A stretch of 64,000 bases of DNA, taken from contig CM050446.2 of the NCBI GenBank assembly GCA_027563935.2, positions 110,774,499 through 110,838,498 on the forward strand, read 5' to 3'. The notes beneath the pieces were generated by a model that was not told where the DNA came from, did no database searches, and saw nothing but the letters and a program-made list of their open reading frames with translations. Positions within the stretch are counted from its first letter, which is position 1. Each line of letters begins with the position of its first letter. Shown here one piece after another: positions 33,405-46,299 of this stretch. This DNA is from Costus lasius. Taxonomy: Eukaryota > Streptophyta > Magnoliopsida > Zingiberales > Costaceae. The translations under genes were made by a program, and so were the position numbers.

Positions 33405-35585
33405 TAGAATGTGTTTATTAGGACAGTGGGAAAAAAAAAGAACTAATGAGGGAAAAAAAAAAAAGAAGGGAGAGGATAAAGAAATCACGTTCTACGCATG
33501 TGTGATCATTGCTGACAGTGACATTTTCCCTCATGCTCGTGTACAGCGGGTGAGCGACGATGGCGAGTGGTGAGGGCGGGGGCAAGCTCGCAAGGGTGAG
33601 GGTGAGCTTGCAAGCGGCAAGGGATGACGACGAAGACATTAGCAAGCGTGGATAGCATCTACAGTAGATTTTTCGCCTGATTTGGGTGGAATGCATTTGG
33701 ACAAAAAATGACAGCATTTTTCGTCCACCTTTTTATCAATTCTTCCTACTAAATAAGGAAAAGTGTCATTTTCTCTTCGCTTGTGTTTTATTGAAGGGAA
33801 AGAATAACAAGAGGGAAGAAAAATAAGAGAGGGGGAAGAAAAATGGGAAGGATGAAATCTAATCACATGAAAGTCACGTGATTTGTGGGCATGGGAAGAA
33901 ACGTGAAGGGAAGAAAAAGGCAGGTGACGGCAAGACGGCAAGTGTCACAGCCCAGTTATCCTTGTTAGCTGAGGAACCTTGATACTATTTTTTTTTCTCT
34001 TTTTCCTTGTTGACTCGGACGACACTCATCTGCTTCGTAACTTCGTTCAAGGTCGTGAAGCTTTCACACTCGCTCGCTGGATATAAACGTTGTCAATGCT
34101 ACCGAGGAAGAAGAAAGGGGCATGTCCTCGCTTCAACCTTCGCAGGCGCCTCGCCTGCCGCTGGATCACGTCGCCGAAAGTGGTGAAGAAGAGCTCACTG
34201 GAAGACATAGGGGAAGCTCGCTGGAGAAGAAAACCAGAAGAAAGGAAAATTTTGCCTGTCTTATTCTCTCTCAAAACAGGTTACAAAAACCCTCTTACAA
34301 CTCTAAAACCCTCTTACAACTCTTTCAGATGTGCTCATCAGATTCTTACCTCTCGTCATCGCCCTCTAGGGTCGGAAGCCTCTCATAGCAGAGTTCTCGC
34401 TGCTCTCGCCTCTTAATGCTTTGCTCTCAAAGCTCGCTCGTTAAAGGAGAAGATCTCTCTAGATGTCCTCTACTCAGAGCAAAGTTCTCATTTCTCCTTG
34501 TTCTCTAATTCTCTACAAGCTCTCTCGTAGAAGGGTAGGCACTCGTCCGAAAGGAGATTTCTTTCTCTGAATCTTGCCCTCGCTTCCCTCCCTTCTCTTG
34601 ATCACCCGCCTAGTGATTTAAAGGGGAGGGAATGCTCGCCGACAGCGCCAATGTCACTCGCCCCGTTGTGCTCGGTCCTCTTCCCAAATCAAGACAACTG
34701 TGCCTCCTGAATCGCACACATCCACGTTCACTACGCTAAAGACCTCCTTGTCGTCTTCATAGGATTTGACGCTAAAGAAGTTGACAGCTCCACAGAATTC
34801 ATCGAAGGAAGCGAAGCCTTTGAAGCCCCGTCAGACGAAATCGCTGCTTGTGATTTCTAATTTTTGGACTCGGTGATCTCGGGCTGCATTCTGTGCCAGC
34901 ATCGTGGGCTTAGGCCGCCACCTAGACAGAATTCCTCTCAGCCCCAGTCCACCTAGATTCAAGTGTTATATAGGGCAGGCGACAGGCAAAGGCGGTGACA
35001 AGGCGGGCGACAGGCGAAGGCGAGGTGGGTAAGGCGGGCGAAGGTGGGCAAGGCGGGCGGAGGCGGCTAGCTGCAACTAGGCGGGCTAAGGCGAGCGGTA
35101 GCAATGACAGGGGTGAGCTCCACTAGCGACGGGGCAAGTGAGGCGGGCAAAGGTGAGAGGCAGCAGCGATGGGGGCGAGCGAGGCGGGAGAAGGTAAGCG
35201 GCAGCAGTGACGGGGTGAACTCCAGCAACGACAGGCGAGTGCGAAGCGCATAGGAGAGGCGGCGAGCGGCAGCAGCAATGGGGCAAGCTCTAGCAGTGAC
35301 AGGTGAGCGAGGTAAGCGAAGGCGAGGTGATGAGCGGTAGCAGCAACGGGCAAGGAAGCGTCGAACACGAGGGAAAGAAATTAGTTTTCTCCCCGATTTG
35401 GAGAGAAACCAAAACGGTGGAAAAATACCCTAATTTCTCTCCACTTTTCTTCCCTTCCAAATTAGTCCTCCTAATAAAATAAGAGAAAATACCTCTTTCT
35501 TTTTCTTCTCCCCACTTTTCTCCCAAAAAAACGCAGCCTTCCTTTCTTTTTTTTCCCTCTCCTTTCCTCCCTATTAAACACAGTG
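33405..35585. repeat. composite repeat with inverted-repeat-like edges and minisatellite
   Basis: The left edge (about 33410: GTGTTTATTAGGACAGTGGG plus A-runs) and a second similar block at about 33786 (GTGTTTTATTGAAGGG) are inverted relative to the right edge (about 35550-35582: CCTCCCTATTAAACACAGTG). That suggests one or two related terminal-inverted-repeat elements. Inside, GGCAAGCTCGCAAGGGTGAG-type repeats at 33545-33625 resemble a longer GC-rich array at 34966-35360. A TGTCACAGCCC at 33943 looks like a gypsy LTR start, but I could not fix its end. No clean target duplication was found. Confidence 0.4.
34966..35360. repeat. GC-rich minisatellite (GGCGGGCGAAGG / GCAGCAGCGA type)
   Basis: Degenerate tandem units built from GGCGGGCAAGGCGAGCGGCAGC-like blocks and rich in G on the plus strand. 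Related short units occur at 33545-33625. The open frames here are a by-product of the repeat. Confidence 0.6.
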
Positions 35586-35589
35586 TTAA

Positions 35590-36660
35590 TGCATATATCG
35601 CATTACAATTAAGAGGAAGGTAAATAACTCCTTACGATGAGTTCATAGTATTACTAGAAAATCAAAGGTTTAAGACATGTAAAATGCTTTCTTTAGGAAT
35701 ATATTAGCTCGAAGAATTCAAACTAAAGTCTTCTCCTGAATAAAATAAAACCCTTTTGAAATTTTTAATCATCTCTGGTTTTCAATAACTAGAAAGAATA
35801 AACCGAATTCATTCTTATAAAAAAAATAAAAATGTAACATAAAAAACTACAATCAAGTCACACAACACCATAAAAAAATGTGTCATATGATTAACCAAAT
35901 TTACCACATAGGCAGCAACCAATTGCCACGTATGCAGCAAAAATAATACCATAAAATAATTTTATTAATTGGATTTCTAAGTAGTGCCATCATTTTATAT
36001 ATTTTATGCTAATTAATAGTTCAACTAATTAATTAAAATAAATAAATAAAATATGGAACACTTAGTTTGGCATCTTAAAATTTCAAAATGCACTCATTAT
36101 ATCTAATCTTTATGAAATAATAGTTAAATAATAAATGAAAACTATTTAAGTCATGCATGGGAGAAAGTTTTCAAAGAGACGGAAAGAATTGATATATTTT
36201 CTAAGGGATTAGTCTCTCTAAAAATTTTAAGAAATTCAAATTTGTTCATTGTATTATCTACATAATATATATCAGTTTTTAGATTAAAAACAGAGACTAC
36301 ATTGCACGTTAGCATCCCACTAACATGTATTGAAATTTACGGATCAGATCTCTTTTCTTTAATCTAATGGCTTCCAATAGGCTTCATGAGTGAAAATTTG
36401 TAGTAGTGTAAATGGATTTTTTGTAATAATGTAAATGAATTAATCCATGAGTGAAATTTTCCGTCTTTTATCTGCAAACACACCACAAACTCCCAAAAAG
36501 GGTTATGTCAAGCGGCAAACTGTAGAAGGAGACAAAATTAAATACCATAGAACTAAAATTAAGTCTACAACTTGCAATCCATTTATATTATACTTAATTA
36601 TCATCAATTCAATATTTAGGTTGATCGAAATTTGAATTTGACCACTTTATAGTCATGGCC
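35590..36660. other. AT-rich intergenic DNA
   Basis: Strongly AT-rich noncoding sequence; no repeat ends or genes recognised. Confidence 0.6.
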
Positions 36661-36669
36661 TTTTGTCCG

Positions 36670-38222
36670 GAGAAAACGCATAGGAAAGTTTAAGCTCCTT
36701 TTTCTTGCGTGCATTCCAAAGCAGTGATGGCACAGTGAGAAACAGTGGATTAGCCACCGTGCCATCTCCATCCGTCAATGCGTTGTCATCGTAAACGAAT
36801 TTGTTGTCATATCCCTCTCATCTGCTCACGCTTCTCTTTTTTTCATTTCTTTGATCCCGCTCTCATCTGCTCCTTCGCGAAAAACCCTAAACCATTTCTT
36901 CTCCGACTTCATCTTCAACATATGCATAAGTTGAAACTCCCTATTAGTAGAACTGTAATTGCTCATGATTGCAATTCACTACAATAAAATCATAAGTTTG
37001 ATAAAATGTAAAAATAAATGAAAATAATGAAGAAACAAAGTAAAAAATTGACTACAATTCACACTAAGGTATATCATAAACTACTTTCTATTACTTCCAC
37101 TCAATTTTGAGTCAAATTTCACAAAAGTTCATTGATATGACAAAGTTCGACAATAAGTGTAAATGCAAAAATTAATAAAAATAATGAAGAAAAAAAAATA
37201 TGAAAATTTCACTATAATTTATATAAAGGTATCTTACACTATTTTCATTTATTACATGCAAGTTTATGTTAAGTTTCAGATAAGTTCAACGATATATAAC
37301 AAAGTTCGACAATAAATACAAATGCAAAAATATGATTTTATTTTGTTGGTACTTGTATCGAATTCACAAGTTCAAATATTGTATTATCTTGGATTCACAA
37401 GTTTAACAAAAGTTTGATAATAAAATCATAAGTTCGACCGTGAAACTTATATTCTAACCTACATAACATCTCCATGTTCACACAACATCTCAGTCACTTG
37501 ATCAATTTTTATAGTATATTATATAGAAATATAATATATCTTACCTACCTACACCGTCGGAGTTTGATCAAAGAAGATGTAAAAGAGTTAGTTGCAAGGT
37601 TTGATTGCATCCGAGTCCACAACACTGAAAGGAGATAGTATAGTACTGTGTGTTAAAAAGGAGATAATAATGCAGTAAAAAAGAGTAAATGTTCTTACCC
37701 TGAAAAGAAGTATGCGGCACCAATGGAGATGGGGACAAGGACACTAGAGCGACAAAACCCTATCGACAGAGTCGTTGGACCAAGTTGAAGCTGTGAACAG
37801 GACCGACAAAACCCTATTGACGAAGACGCTAGATGAAGTCGGAGCAATAAATGGGACCGACGGAGACAGGGGCGACAATGCTAGACAAGAATGTTGGATG
37901 AAGACGCTGGGCAACAACGCTGAATGAAGACGCTAGGCCAACAAAACCCTATCGACAGAGACGCTGGACAAAGTCGGAGGAGGAGAGATTTAGGTTTTTT
38001 TTGCAGTGGAGTGCGCCGAGAGCGGAACGAGAGAAATGAGAAGAGGAGAAACGCGATTAAGTTGGGTTACTATAGGGATACGGTGACAAATTCATCTACG
38101 GTGATGGCACATTGACAGGTGAAAGACGATATGGTGGCTAATTTACTGTTTCTCATCATGCTATTACTATGGGATGCGCGCGTGAAAAAAAAAACTTTAG
38201 GATTCGTTTAACACCGTGCCGA
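36670..38222. mobile_element. Mutator-like non-autonomous DNA element with long inverted ends
   Basis: The left end (about 36675-36925) is the reverse complement of the right end (about 37970-38215). Matching blocks include GAGAAACAGTGGATTAGCC against GGTGGCTAATTTACTGTTTC, GCGTGCATTCC against GGGATGCGCGCG, and CCGCTCTCATCTGC against GAGAGCGGAACGAG. Inverted ends above 200 bp are typical of Mutator-like elements. A candidate 8-bp direct repeat CTTTTGTC occurs at 36660-36667 and 38232-38239, but it does not sit exactly at the aligned termini. The interior is AT-rich with tandem repeats and a GACAAAACCCTATCGACAGA repeat at 37750-37990. No transposase is visible. Confidence 0.6.
37011..37340 (+). 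repeat. two tandem units of about 160 bp
   Basis: Two adjacent diverged units share AAAATAATGAAGAAA, ACTACAATT/ACTATAATTTAT, AGGTAT, AAAAGTTCA/ATAAGTTCA and ACAAAGTTCGACAATAA in the same order. They lie inside the Mutator-like element. Confidence 0.6.
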
Positions 38223-38239
38223 ACACTTTCTCTTTTGTC

Positions 38240-38810
38240 TCCCAGCTCCTTGTTTGAGCAACAGTAGACAGATGATTAAACAAATCAGCAGCGTGGCTGA
38301 GTGTCACTTACACCTGTCACTGTTGTCAGCAATTGCTATGATGGTTCTGAAGTCAATACTATCCCTGTTACTTCTTTTACCAGCATGCGTCTGTCTTTCT
38401 TTCCTTTTTTTTTTTTTTTTTTTTGGTAGCAATTGATTTTGCTATCAGGATTGCACATTTCTTCACATGTTTTTTATAAGATTCTTTACGCCCCAAACTA
38501 AGGATCAGAGTACATTTTGCCATCTACATTCTAAAGTTTGAAGAATTTTTTTTGGATTTTTTTGTTTATTTGTCTGAATTTTTAGTGTATACTCTGAGCA
38601 GTGTGAGGTTGGGATCAGGGGTCAACGTCTCAAATCCTATGGCATGGCAGGAGAGATTCCCCGACAACAAAATCTAGGGGGAAGGAATTCCCGATTTCGG
38701 AATTCCCCCCTCGGCGGCCCCACGCCGCACCCCACGCGCGCCCGTGGGCCCCTTCCCCTCCTCGCCCTCCATTTTTAGGAGGTTGAGCCACTCGCTGCCA
38801 CTCGTTGCAC
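38240..38810 (+). other. 5' flank of the response-regulator gene
   Basis: It contains a T-run at 38407-38424 and, from about 38690, a GC-rich stretch (CCCCACGCCGCACCCC) directly before the ATG that is probably 5' UTR. No convincing TATA box seen. Confidence 0.5.
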
Positions 38811-41247
38811 ATGGAGGTGACCGAGGAGGACAGGGAGCAGGGGAGTGCTGACGGCGGCGTGCTTGAAGGAGGAGCGGAGGTGAGGGTGCTGGTGGTGGAT
38901 GACTCTCCGGTCGAGAGGAGGATGGTGGAGGTCTTGCTCAAGAAGACTTGGGCCATGTTTCAAGGTAAAGAACCAATTTTTTTTTCCTTTTCTTTTTTGT
39001 TCATCTTTCTTGCATCTTTAACTTTCTTGCTTGATTTGCTTTTGTTTCTTGTGTTTGGGTTTTCTTTTCTTTTCTTTTCGAGTGATTGTGTGATTCGGTA
39101 TCACCATCAAAATTTTGTGCTTGATATGTGATATGGATTACATTATTTGTTCATCTATCAATTCAATTTGATGTTTCCATGCTGCTCTTCTGTCTTCTAG
39201 TTAATAGCACAAATTCTTGTCTGCTGAATAAACACCAAGTTAGTCCTTGCTAAGGCTAATTCTTATATTGAAGTCTGATTTGAGATATGGAATGCTTAGT
39301 TTCTTTTGATAAATGTTGGAGAAGAGTGAACTCATAGCCAAATCATAAGCAAAATATTATCAGCAAATTTGAATACATACCAATGAATGAATAGTACACT
39401 GAAATTGTCAGAAATAGAACTTTGGGGCACTAGGAATTCTTAATAGTATGACACTCAGCTAAGAAACAGATTCAACCATGCTCTACTCTCAAGCTCTCAC
39501 CGGTAATACTTAAACAAGGGAGCTTTTGTGTTTTTCTTCAAGAAATGCCAACAATTAATATATGGTAGTAACTTTAGGAAACCTAGGAACTCTTCAAAAT
39601 ATATGACTTTTTGGTTTTCTTCTGATCAATATATGATGTTTTCAATTTTCATGGTGTATATGCTTCAAAATCATTTGTAACTTTGTGTTTTTGTGTTCTC
39701 TATTTAGATATTTTGCATATGAAAACTATGAAAATGGTTTTTTTTTCATGAACATATATTCTTTTTCTTGGATGATTGTAGCAAGTAGTATGTGTTTTTC
39801 CTCGGAGTTTGATTTAGATTTAGGAAGTTGTTTAGTCTATTCAAAGGCTTTATTAAACAAGGAATTTTCCTTTTTCAAATATATATTCTGATTAAATGTA
39901 TTCCGAAGCCTGAATACTCAAAACTACTTATTTTTTACTCAGTTATAGCTGTCGATAGTGGAAAGAAAGCAATGGAAGTTCTTGGATTAACCGAAGACAA
40001 GGTCGACAAACCTATCGCTAATGTACGTAAGTTTGCCGGCACATATTGCAGTTAATAGATTAGTTTGTTGCGATTTCTTTGACTCAGTTGCTGAAGTTTC
40101 TTGTTTTCTTCAACTTTCAAAACATAACTGAGAATCTTGTGGTAAGAATAAGATTATATGGTTAGGTGGATGTAATCCTCTGAATATTGAATTAATTTAC
40201 CAATTCATTAAAAGTATTCAATGAAAATTTATGATTGTAGGACCAAAAGGTCGACGTAATCCTCACTGACTACTGCATGCCGGAAATGACTGGCTATGAT
40301 CTGCTAAAAGCTGTCAAGGTAGGATGCTTTTTAACATATGTTTTTACTCTTGTTCATGTCATACTAATCAGTACTGGATAACGCGATTCAAATCTAGTGA
40401 AGTCAATTCTTTAACCATGATCAATCTCAACTCTGTCTTAAATTTATAGGAACAGAGCTGCAGAAAACCTATTCCTGTGGTTATAATGTCATCAGAAAAT
40501 GAGCCGCAGAGAATCAGCAGGTCAGTGTAGTTTCGCAGCAAAACTTCTTGTGTTCTTTGTACTTCACATGAGATAAGATTTTTCAGATCTGTCATGAAGC
40601 AAGAATAAGTAGAATACAAGCGAGCATCTGACTATGTGTACCAACAATTAATTGTCTGAAAAATTGATGTCCCAAAAGATTTGTGTCAGCTGTTCTTCTT
40701 TCTTCAGAATACATGAGAACTAAAATGTGATACTAAATTGTGATTGGTCTTGGATATCCATGAATCATGATTGAACACAATTCTACTCCTAGCAATACTT
40801 TTTAGGCATCCCATGTAGAACTTTTCTTCACTATATTTTGGTGCTGAAATCTCTGTAGAATATAGGTTTGCTGACGTTCTTTGAGTGGATCAGCAAGCTG
40901 TAGGAGCTAACATAGCAGCCAGAAATCTGTTCTATTAACATTTATCTTGTTAGTTCTTATATCATTTGCCACTCCTAATTCACATTGTTTCATCATCACT
41001 TGCTTCAATGCCTGTTCTTGAGCTAATTGGTGAATTGCTTGCTTCGTGAAGGTGCCGAGCCAATGGAGCTGAGGATTTCATCCTCAAACCTCTTCGGTCG
41101 ACTGATGTATTGAGATTAAGAGACTATGCTCAGTCAGCGATTATTAAACTGAAGACGGGCACGAAGAGGAAAATGGCTCTAGAACTGATTGCTGACACTA
41201 GTAACTCAGAGAGAAGGCCTCGCCTTGCAGGGTTGACAGTAGCTTAA
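38811..41247 (+). CDS. type-A two-component response regulator (cytokinin signalling)
   Basis: Five coding exons: 38811-38964, 39943-40022, 40241-40318, 40450-40520 and 41052-41247, all with GT-AG introns (978, 218, 131 and 531 bp) and compatible phases, giving 192 residues. The protein is essentially one receiver domain. It has the acidic pair D30-D31 in [12 protein letters not shown], phosphoacceptor D88 in [16 protein letters not shown]118/S119 in VVIMSSEN and invariant K140 in FILKPL. A short C-terminal tail (about residues 150-192, basic, KRKMALELI) has no Myb-type DNA-binding domain, which makes it type A. These proteins take phosphate from histidine phosphotransfer proteins and dampen cytokinin responses. 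The PQRISRC ... [10 protein letters not shown] block resembles a monocot subgroup, from memory. The exon 1-2 join gives WAMFQVIAVDSG. The ATG at 38811 gives the usual acidic N-terminus. Confidence 0.93.
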
Positions 41248-41613
41248 TGATACAGAAGTGTTGAACAATCTAGGAGGGGTATGACGATCTATTTAACAAA
41301 AAAATGAAAAGAAAAAGAGAAGGAAAAAAATTCAGAATGTGTGAAGTAAAATTTGGTGGTATCTTTTTTCTAGCCGTGAGAAGTGTGCATCTGTTTTGAA
41401 TGAATGAATCGTCTGAGACTTGTGTTCTTCAGTTATTGTGAAAGTTGTGATAATATTCAATCCATAAAAGTGCTAGTTTTTATGAGCTTGCTTGTTTCTT
41501 TCTTGTCTTGCACTTAGAATGTTTTCTCACAATTTTTAGCATTATGTAAGTTAACATATAACCTAGATAGTCGGGGAGGTTCAAGCTATTCCCACATGAG
41601 AAGTGAAAAAAAA
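41248..41613 (+). other. 3' flank of the response-regulator gene
   Basis: Probable 3' UTR and intergenic DNA. No canonical AATAAA signal seen; A-rich stretches occur at 41297-41330. Confidence 0.5.
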
Positions 41614-42299
41614 TGATGTCATACGATATGTAAGACTTAGTAAGTTGTTATTATTATTTTGAGCTTAAGTATTTTAAATTAGGTCATGTCATTTTAGGCT
41701 CATTATGTATATGGGTTAAGTTATGAAAGGTAATTTTCACTTGTTACTTTCTTATAGGGTTCTAATACAATAAGTATACATGAATACATGTATCACACCT
41801 GAATGTGTTCCATCATGAAAGGTAGGATTATAGGGTTAAAGACTTATCATTGGCTCTATATTCTGCATCACAATTTGACCAAGGCATAACACTTTATATT
41901 TTACTTTTCTAAGTAACCAGATTTCCTTCTATCTAAGTAAGCTTCAATTTTGAAGTGCTCATTTTTCTAATACATAAGACACTTACAAGAAGATTTTAAG
42001 ATATTGTAAAATCTTTAGCACGCTTTTCTAGTGATAGTTCTTTAGACATTGCATAAATAGACAGTTCTTTAGACATTGCATAAATAGACAGGCTACTATA
42101 AAATAGATAAGTTTTTGACCACTTGTTTATATAAAGTAGGATCAGCAACTTCAGATTCAACCCACTTGTTGTATGGTTCATTTGGAACCATAGGAATATC
42201 TAGGTTTATATTAAGTATGCTAGTTTCATATAACAGATCAAGCACATATTGTCATTGTGATAAGTGTACACTTTGAGCCATTTTAGGCAATTTCAATCC

Positions 42300-42560
42300 T
42301 ACAAAAATATCTTAGTTTACCTAGTGAAAAAGATATTATCAACATAGATGGTCAGATGGTAATGCCCATATTTGAAATAAATATTGAGTGATCATACTTA
42401 CAATGATGAAATCCAACACTTGACATAATTTAATAAAATATATGAAACGATGCTCTTGGGCTTTGCTTTAGACCATAAATAGCTTTGTGTAGTTCCAACG
42501 CCCCTTGAATGACATATTTTAGAGGTTGCACCATATATACTTCTTTTGTGAGATCACCGT
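42300..42560 (-). pseudogene. copia reverse transcriptase remnant
   Basis: The minus strand encodes DLTKEVYMVQP and AIYGLKQSPRASF at about 42440-42560. Further on, at about 42325-42350, IYVDNIFF stands in place of the catalytic YVDDI motif. Frames are broken between these blocks. The Asp-to-Asn change in the active site alone would abolish activity. Confidence 0.8.
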
Positions 42561-43045
42561 ACAAAAACACATCTTTATATCTAGTCGATAGAGAGACTAT
42601 TCAAGATTAATAACACAAGATAATATAACCCAAATTGAGTTGAGTCTAGCCACTAGAGAGAATGTGTCCAAGTAATTCGCCTCATAAACCTAAGTAAACC
42701 CTTTGGTGACAAGTTGAGCCTTATAGTGATTTACTAATCCATCTAGGTTGTGTTTAATAGTATACACAAATTTGCAAAGCTATAGAACACATACTTGAGG
42801 GAGATTCTACTAGAGTCCAAGTCTATTTGGCTATTAAGGCTTCCATCTCCTCATCCATGGCCACTTTCAATTTGGGTTGAGAAATGGCTTTAGAATAGGC
42901 ACTATACTAGAGGAAATATCAATGGTTCAAGCATTATGGAAAGTAGAAAGATGAGTATATGATACAAATTGAGAAATGAGATACTTACACGTAAGAAAAT
43001 AGGAATATCAATATTGTCTTGGTGATTATCTCAAGCAAAAATGCT

Positions 43046-43055
43046 TCAAGTGTGT

Positions 43056-43086
<31 letters not shown>

Positions 43087-44000
43087 GGGGGGGGCGGCTA
43101 AGGTGATGATTGCTTAAGCATGCCAATGATAAACCCGCAATGGCAAACCTTGCCCTTCCATAGAAGATGGTACCATATTGGTGGAGTTGGAAGAGGAATA
43201 CACTAGGTACAGGAAGTGGAATATCATCATTATGATGTCCCAATGTCACAAACACATTCTCATAACATGGAGTTGATTCAAAGAATGATACATCCATGCT
43301 CACAAACCATAGACCATTTTTGAAATCAAAACATTGATACCCTTTCTAGGTCTAGAATAACCAAGGAACATGCATCACATGGATGGTGGGTTAAGTTTTT
43401 CAACATGAGGAGAAAGATTGTGTACATAACATAAACATCCATTAGTCCGAGGAGGAATAGAAAATATTAGTTAGTCCGGAAGGACAAAGACGAGATTTAT
43501 CATGCAGTGTGCATGTAGGAGCCTGATTTATGAGGTATATGGCGGTAAAAGCAATGTCCCCTAGAAAATTCTTAGGAACATTCATATGAAATATTAGGGC
43601 CTATGAAACATCCAGAAGGTTACTGCTCTTGTGGCTCTTGTGTTTAGTAGCCCCATTCTGCTAAGAGGTGTAAAGGCAAGTAGTTTTGTGAATGATTCCC
43701 TATGAGTTATTAAAATCTTTAAACATAGAACTAGTGTACTCAAGAGCTCTAATGAAGGAATTTTAAAGACAAAACCTCAGTATGAAATAATTTAAAGGCA
43801 ACAAACACATTAGAGTGATTTTACAATTAGAAGACCCGAGACATACAAGAAAAAATAATCAATAAAAGTGATAAAATATTTTTAACCATCTTTGGTGGTT
43901 ACAGGGCTAGGATCCCAAATATTAGAGTGAATATATGAAATGGAACACTACTACTAGGGGAAAAGGAAGTTCTATAATGCTTTTCCAGTTGACATGCTTT
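43046..44000 (-). pseudogene. copia integrase C-terminal and linker remnant
   Basis: The minus strand shows RDVTFFE-like sequence (MDVSFFESTPCYEN, about 43240-43300). Before it is a degenerate GYSRPRKGYQCFD block (about 43325-43365) and a TPLSRMG remnant of the integrase TPQQNGV motif at about 43655. The frame is repeatedly broken. A (GT)n(G)n run lies at its low-coordinate end. Confidence 0.65.
43052..43095 (+). repeat. (GT)n followed by a long G-run
   Basis: About nine GT repeats run into roughly 25 consecutive Gs, with a single C near the end. The open frames over it give Pro- and His/Thr-runs and are not genes. Confidence 0.95.
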
Positions 44001-46299
44001 ACACTGAAAGTAGGGATAAGATTTGAGAAACAAAAATTATTATACTTTAGAGGGAGATATGTGATCTAACTGACAACGGGACATGAGGGCATGAGAAGCA
44101 CAAGGAGTAAGTTTACTTAGGATATAAACACCACCAACTTTAAGCCCCTCTCCCCCTTCTAAGTTCCTAGAAGACACAATATGAGGAAAATAAAGTTATT
44201 GAGTAATTCAAAGTTTTTATAAGAGCACATATGGAAGCATAGTTAATAGAGAATTGAGGTACATCAAGTATATTAGACTGTAAGTGTAGGGCTAATATGA
44301 AGAGTTCCAGTTTATTGGATGAGATCCATCTGTAATAGACACTGGATTGTGATTGGTGTCAACTCACAGTGACATACATAAAGACTAGTTACCTAATACG
44401 TGAGAGGAGGCTCCATAGTCTAAACCTCAATTGTTTGCAAAAGTGGTAAGAAAGATGTGTTGGAAAAAAGAGCACATTGTTAGACATGTGAAAATACTAA
44501 TATACGCCTATAAAATAATATATGCAAAAGCGTAATATTAAATCAGTATACCTTTGGCTATTGTTGTCACCAATTTATCACACTTAACACTTCTCTTCTT
44601 GTCTTGTCATGCAAAAAATATTGAGCTCTAACAAATTGCTTAGATGGTGTAGCCTTGTAGTTTCTCAAGTATAGAAACTCTCTCACATAAGTTTGCTCAA
44701 TTATATGACTTTCTTGCCATAAAAAAATATCATGGCACACTATGTATTTGTAGATGATCCATGATCTAATTTTGGAGGACCACTTCTACATGTTGGTTAC
44801 TCAACTTTCAAAACTACATAAATATGGAGTATAACCCATGTTCTATTGGTTGAGGGAGCAACTTCCAAGACATGGGATGCACCCCATGTTTTACTTTAAA
44901 TTATGGTCAAGTAGTTACCACATTGGGTAACTACTCACATAGATTACTATTTGCACAATTACACCAAAAGGATGCTTAGCAGAAGCAAATTCACTAAGAA
45001 TCCTCTTTTCTTAACAAGATTAATCACCAATAGATAATATACCACAACCAAACCAAGTGAATAAAAGAATTACAGTAGCAACACCATCACAAAATCACAA
45101 AGATTTACATGAAAAACCCTTTCAAACAAAAGGGAAAAAACCCACATGAGCAAAATCAATCAAAAACTCCACTATCTATGAGAGAAATTATAATAAGCCT
45201 TTCATATCCATACACTAGAGGTAATACATCAAAAATATTAAGGATCACTTGTCCTTAGATCAATAAACAAAGATTGGCTGCCACCCACACGGTGGAAACT
45301 AAAACACGATAAGGAGATGGAGAAATCTTATTAAGAAATCTACACAATATAGGTTTGAGTAAAACCAAGCTTAGAGAACTCCAAAACACAATCAGACTAT
45401 CAAGAATCTAGTAAATTGAGTCCTTTATGTGCTTGCCAAGTTTCAGCTCAATATAACAGTGTGTTTCTCGATGATCTATGCTTGAGCAAAAACTATGTAG
45501 GTTTTCTTCCTCTCTTTCACTTTAGATTTTCTTTTGTTCCTGCCCAAACTCCAAAAATGTGGTTGTCGCCTTCCACATCAAAAGCATTGATGTTAAAAAC
45601 AAGTGACAAAAAAATATCCCAAAAATGGGTAGTATTACAAGTATACTATTATGTGAGTCCAACCAAATGTGAGTCATCCCCCATATAAGAGGGAGTCTCA
45701 CCCAACAAAGATGGTACCAGAGACTCTAGAAGAGGTGGCCATCAAGGATGAGGTAGAAGCTTCAACCTAAGCAGCTAATATGATCAAACGCTCATACTCA
45801 GTAGAAGAGACAATAACTATGGAGTCAGTCTATGTGTGAGAAGTAGTCGGTCCTGAGATATTTGAGGTATTGCAGAGTCAATCTATGTATGAGTTAGTCT
45901 TTGAATGCAAATGCAATCCTGAGAAGCCGAGAGGCCCTTTAAGGGGGACAACTAGAGTAGAGGTGTCTTTAGCAGAGAGGCGAGTCTCCTTTCATGAGAG
46001 GCGAGCTTTGGTAGTTTTTTGAAGCCAAGCAGCAGTAGAAAGAGAGTGAGACATTATTAATTAAGGAAGAGCATGCTGACCAAACAGGTATCAACACAGC
46101 CCACTGGAGAGCTCCAATTGTTCCCAAGGGAGAAAGAGAGACTCAAAGGATCAGATGGTCAAAAGAGGAAGCGCGGGCAAAATGGCGAAGAAGGAAGCAA
46201 AATGCGAGATAGAGTTGAAGATGAAGGTAGAACTAAGGCAGAACGATGAAGACAAAACATGGAAGGCAAAGGCAGAATGAGAGATAGAATGGGATCAAC
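44001..46299 (-). other. 5' region of the decayed copia element
   Basis: Expected to hold the integrase N-terminal part, protease, gag and leader. I see no clear gag core or protease motif, only AT-rich broken sequence. A possible gag start (MSHSLSTAAW on the minus strand, about 46053) is followed quickly by stops. Confidence 0.5.
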
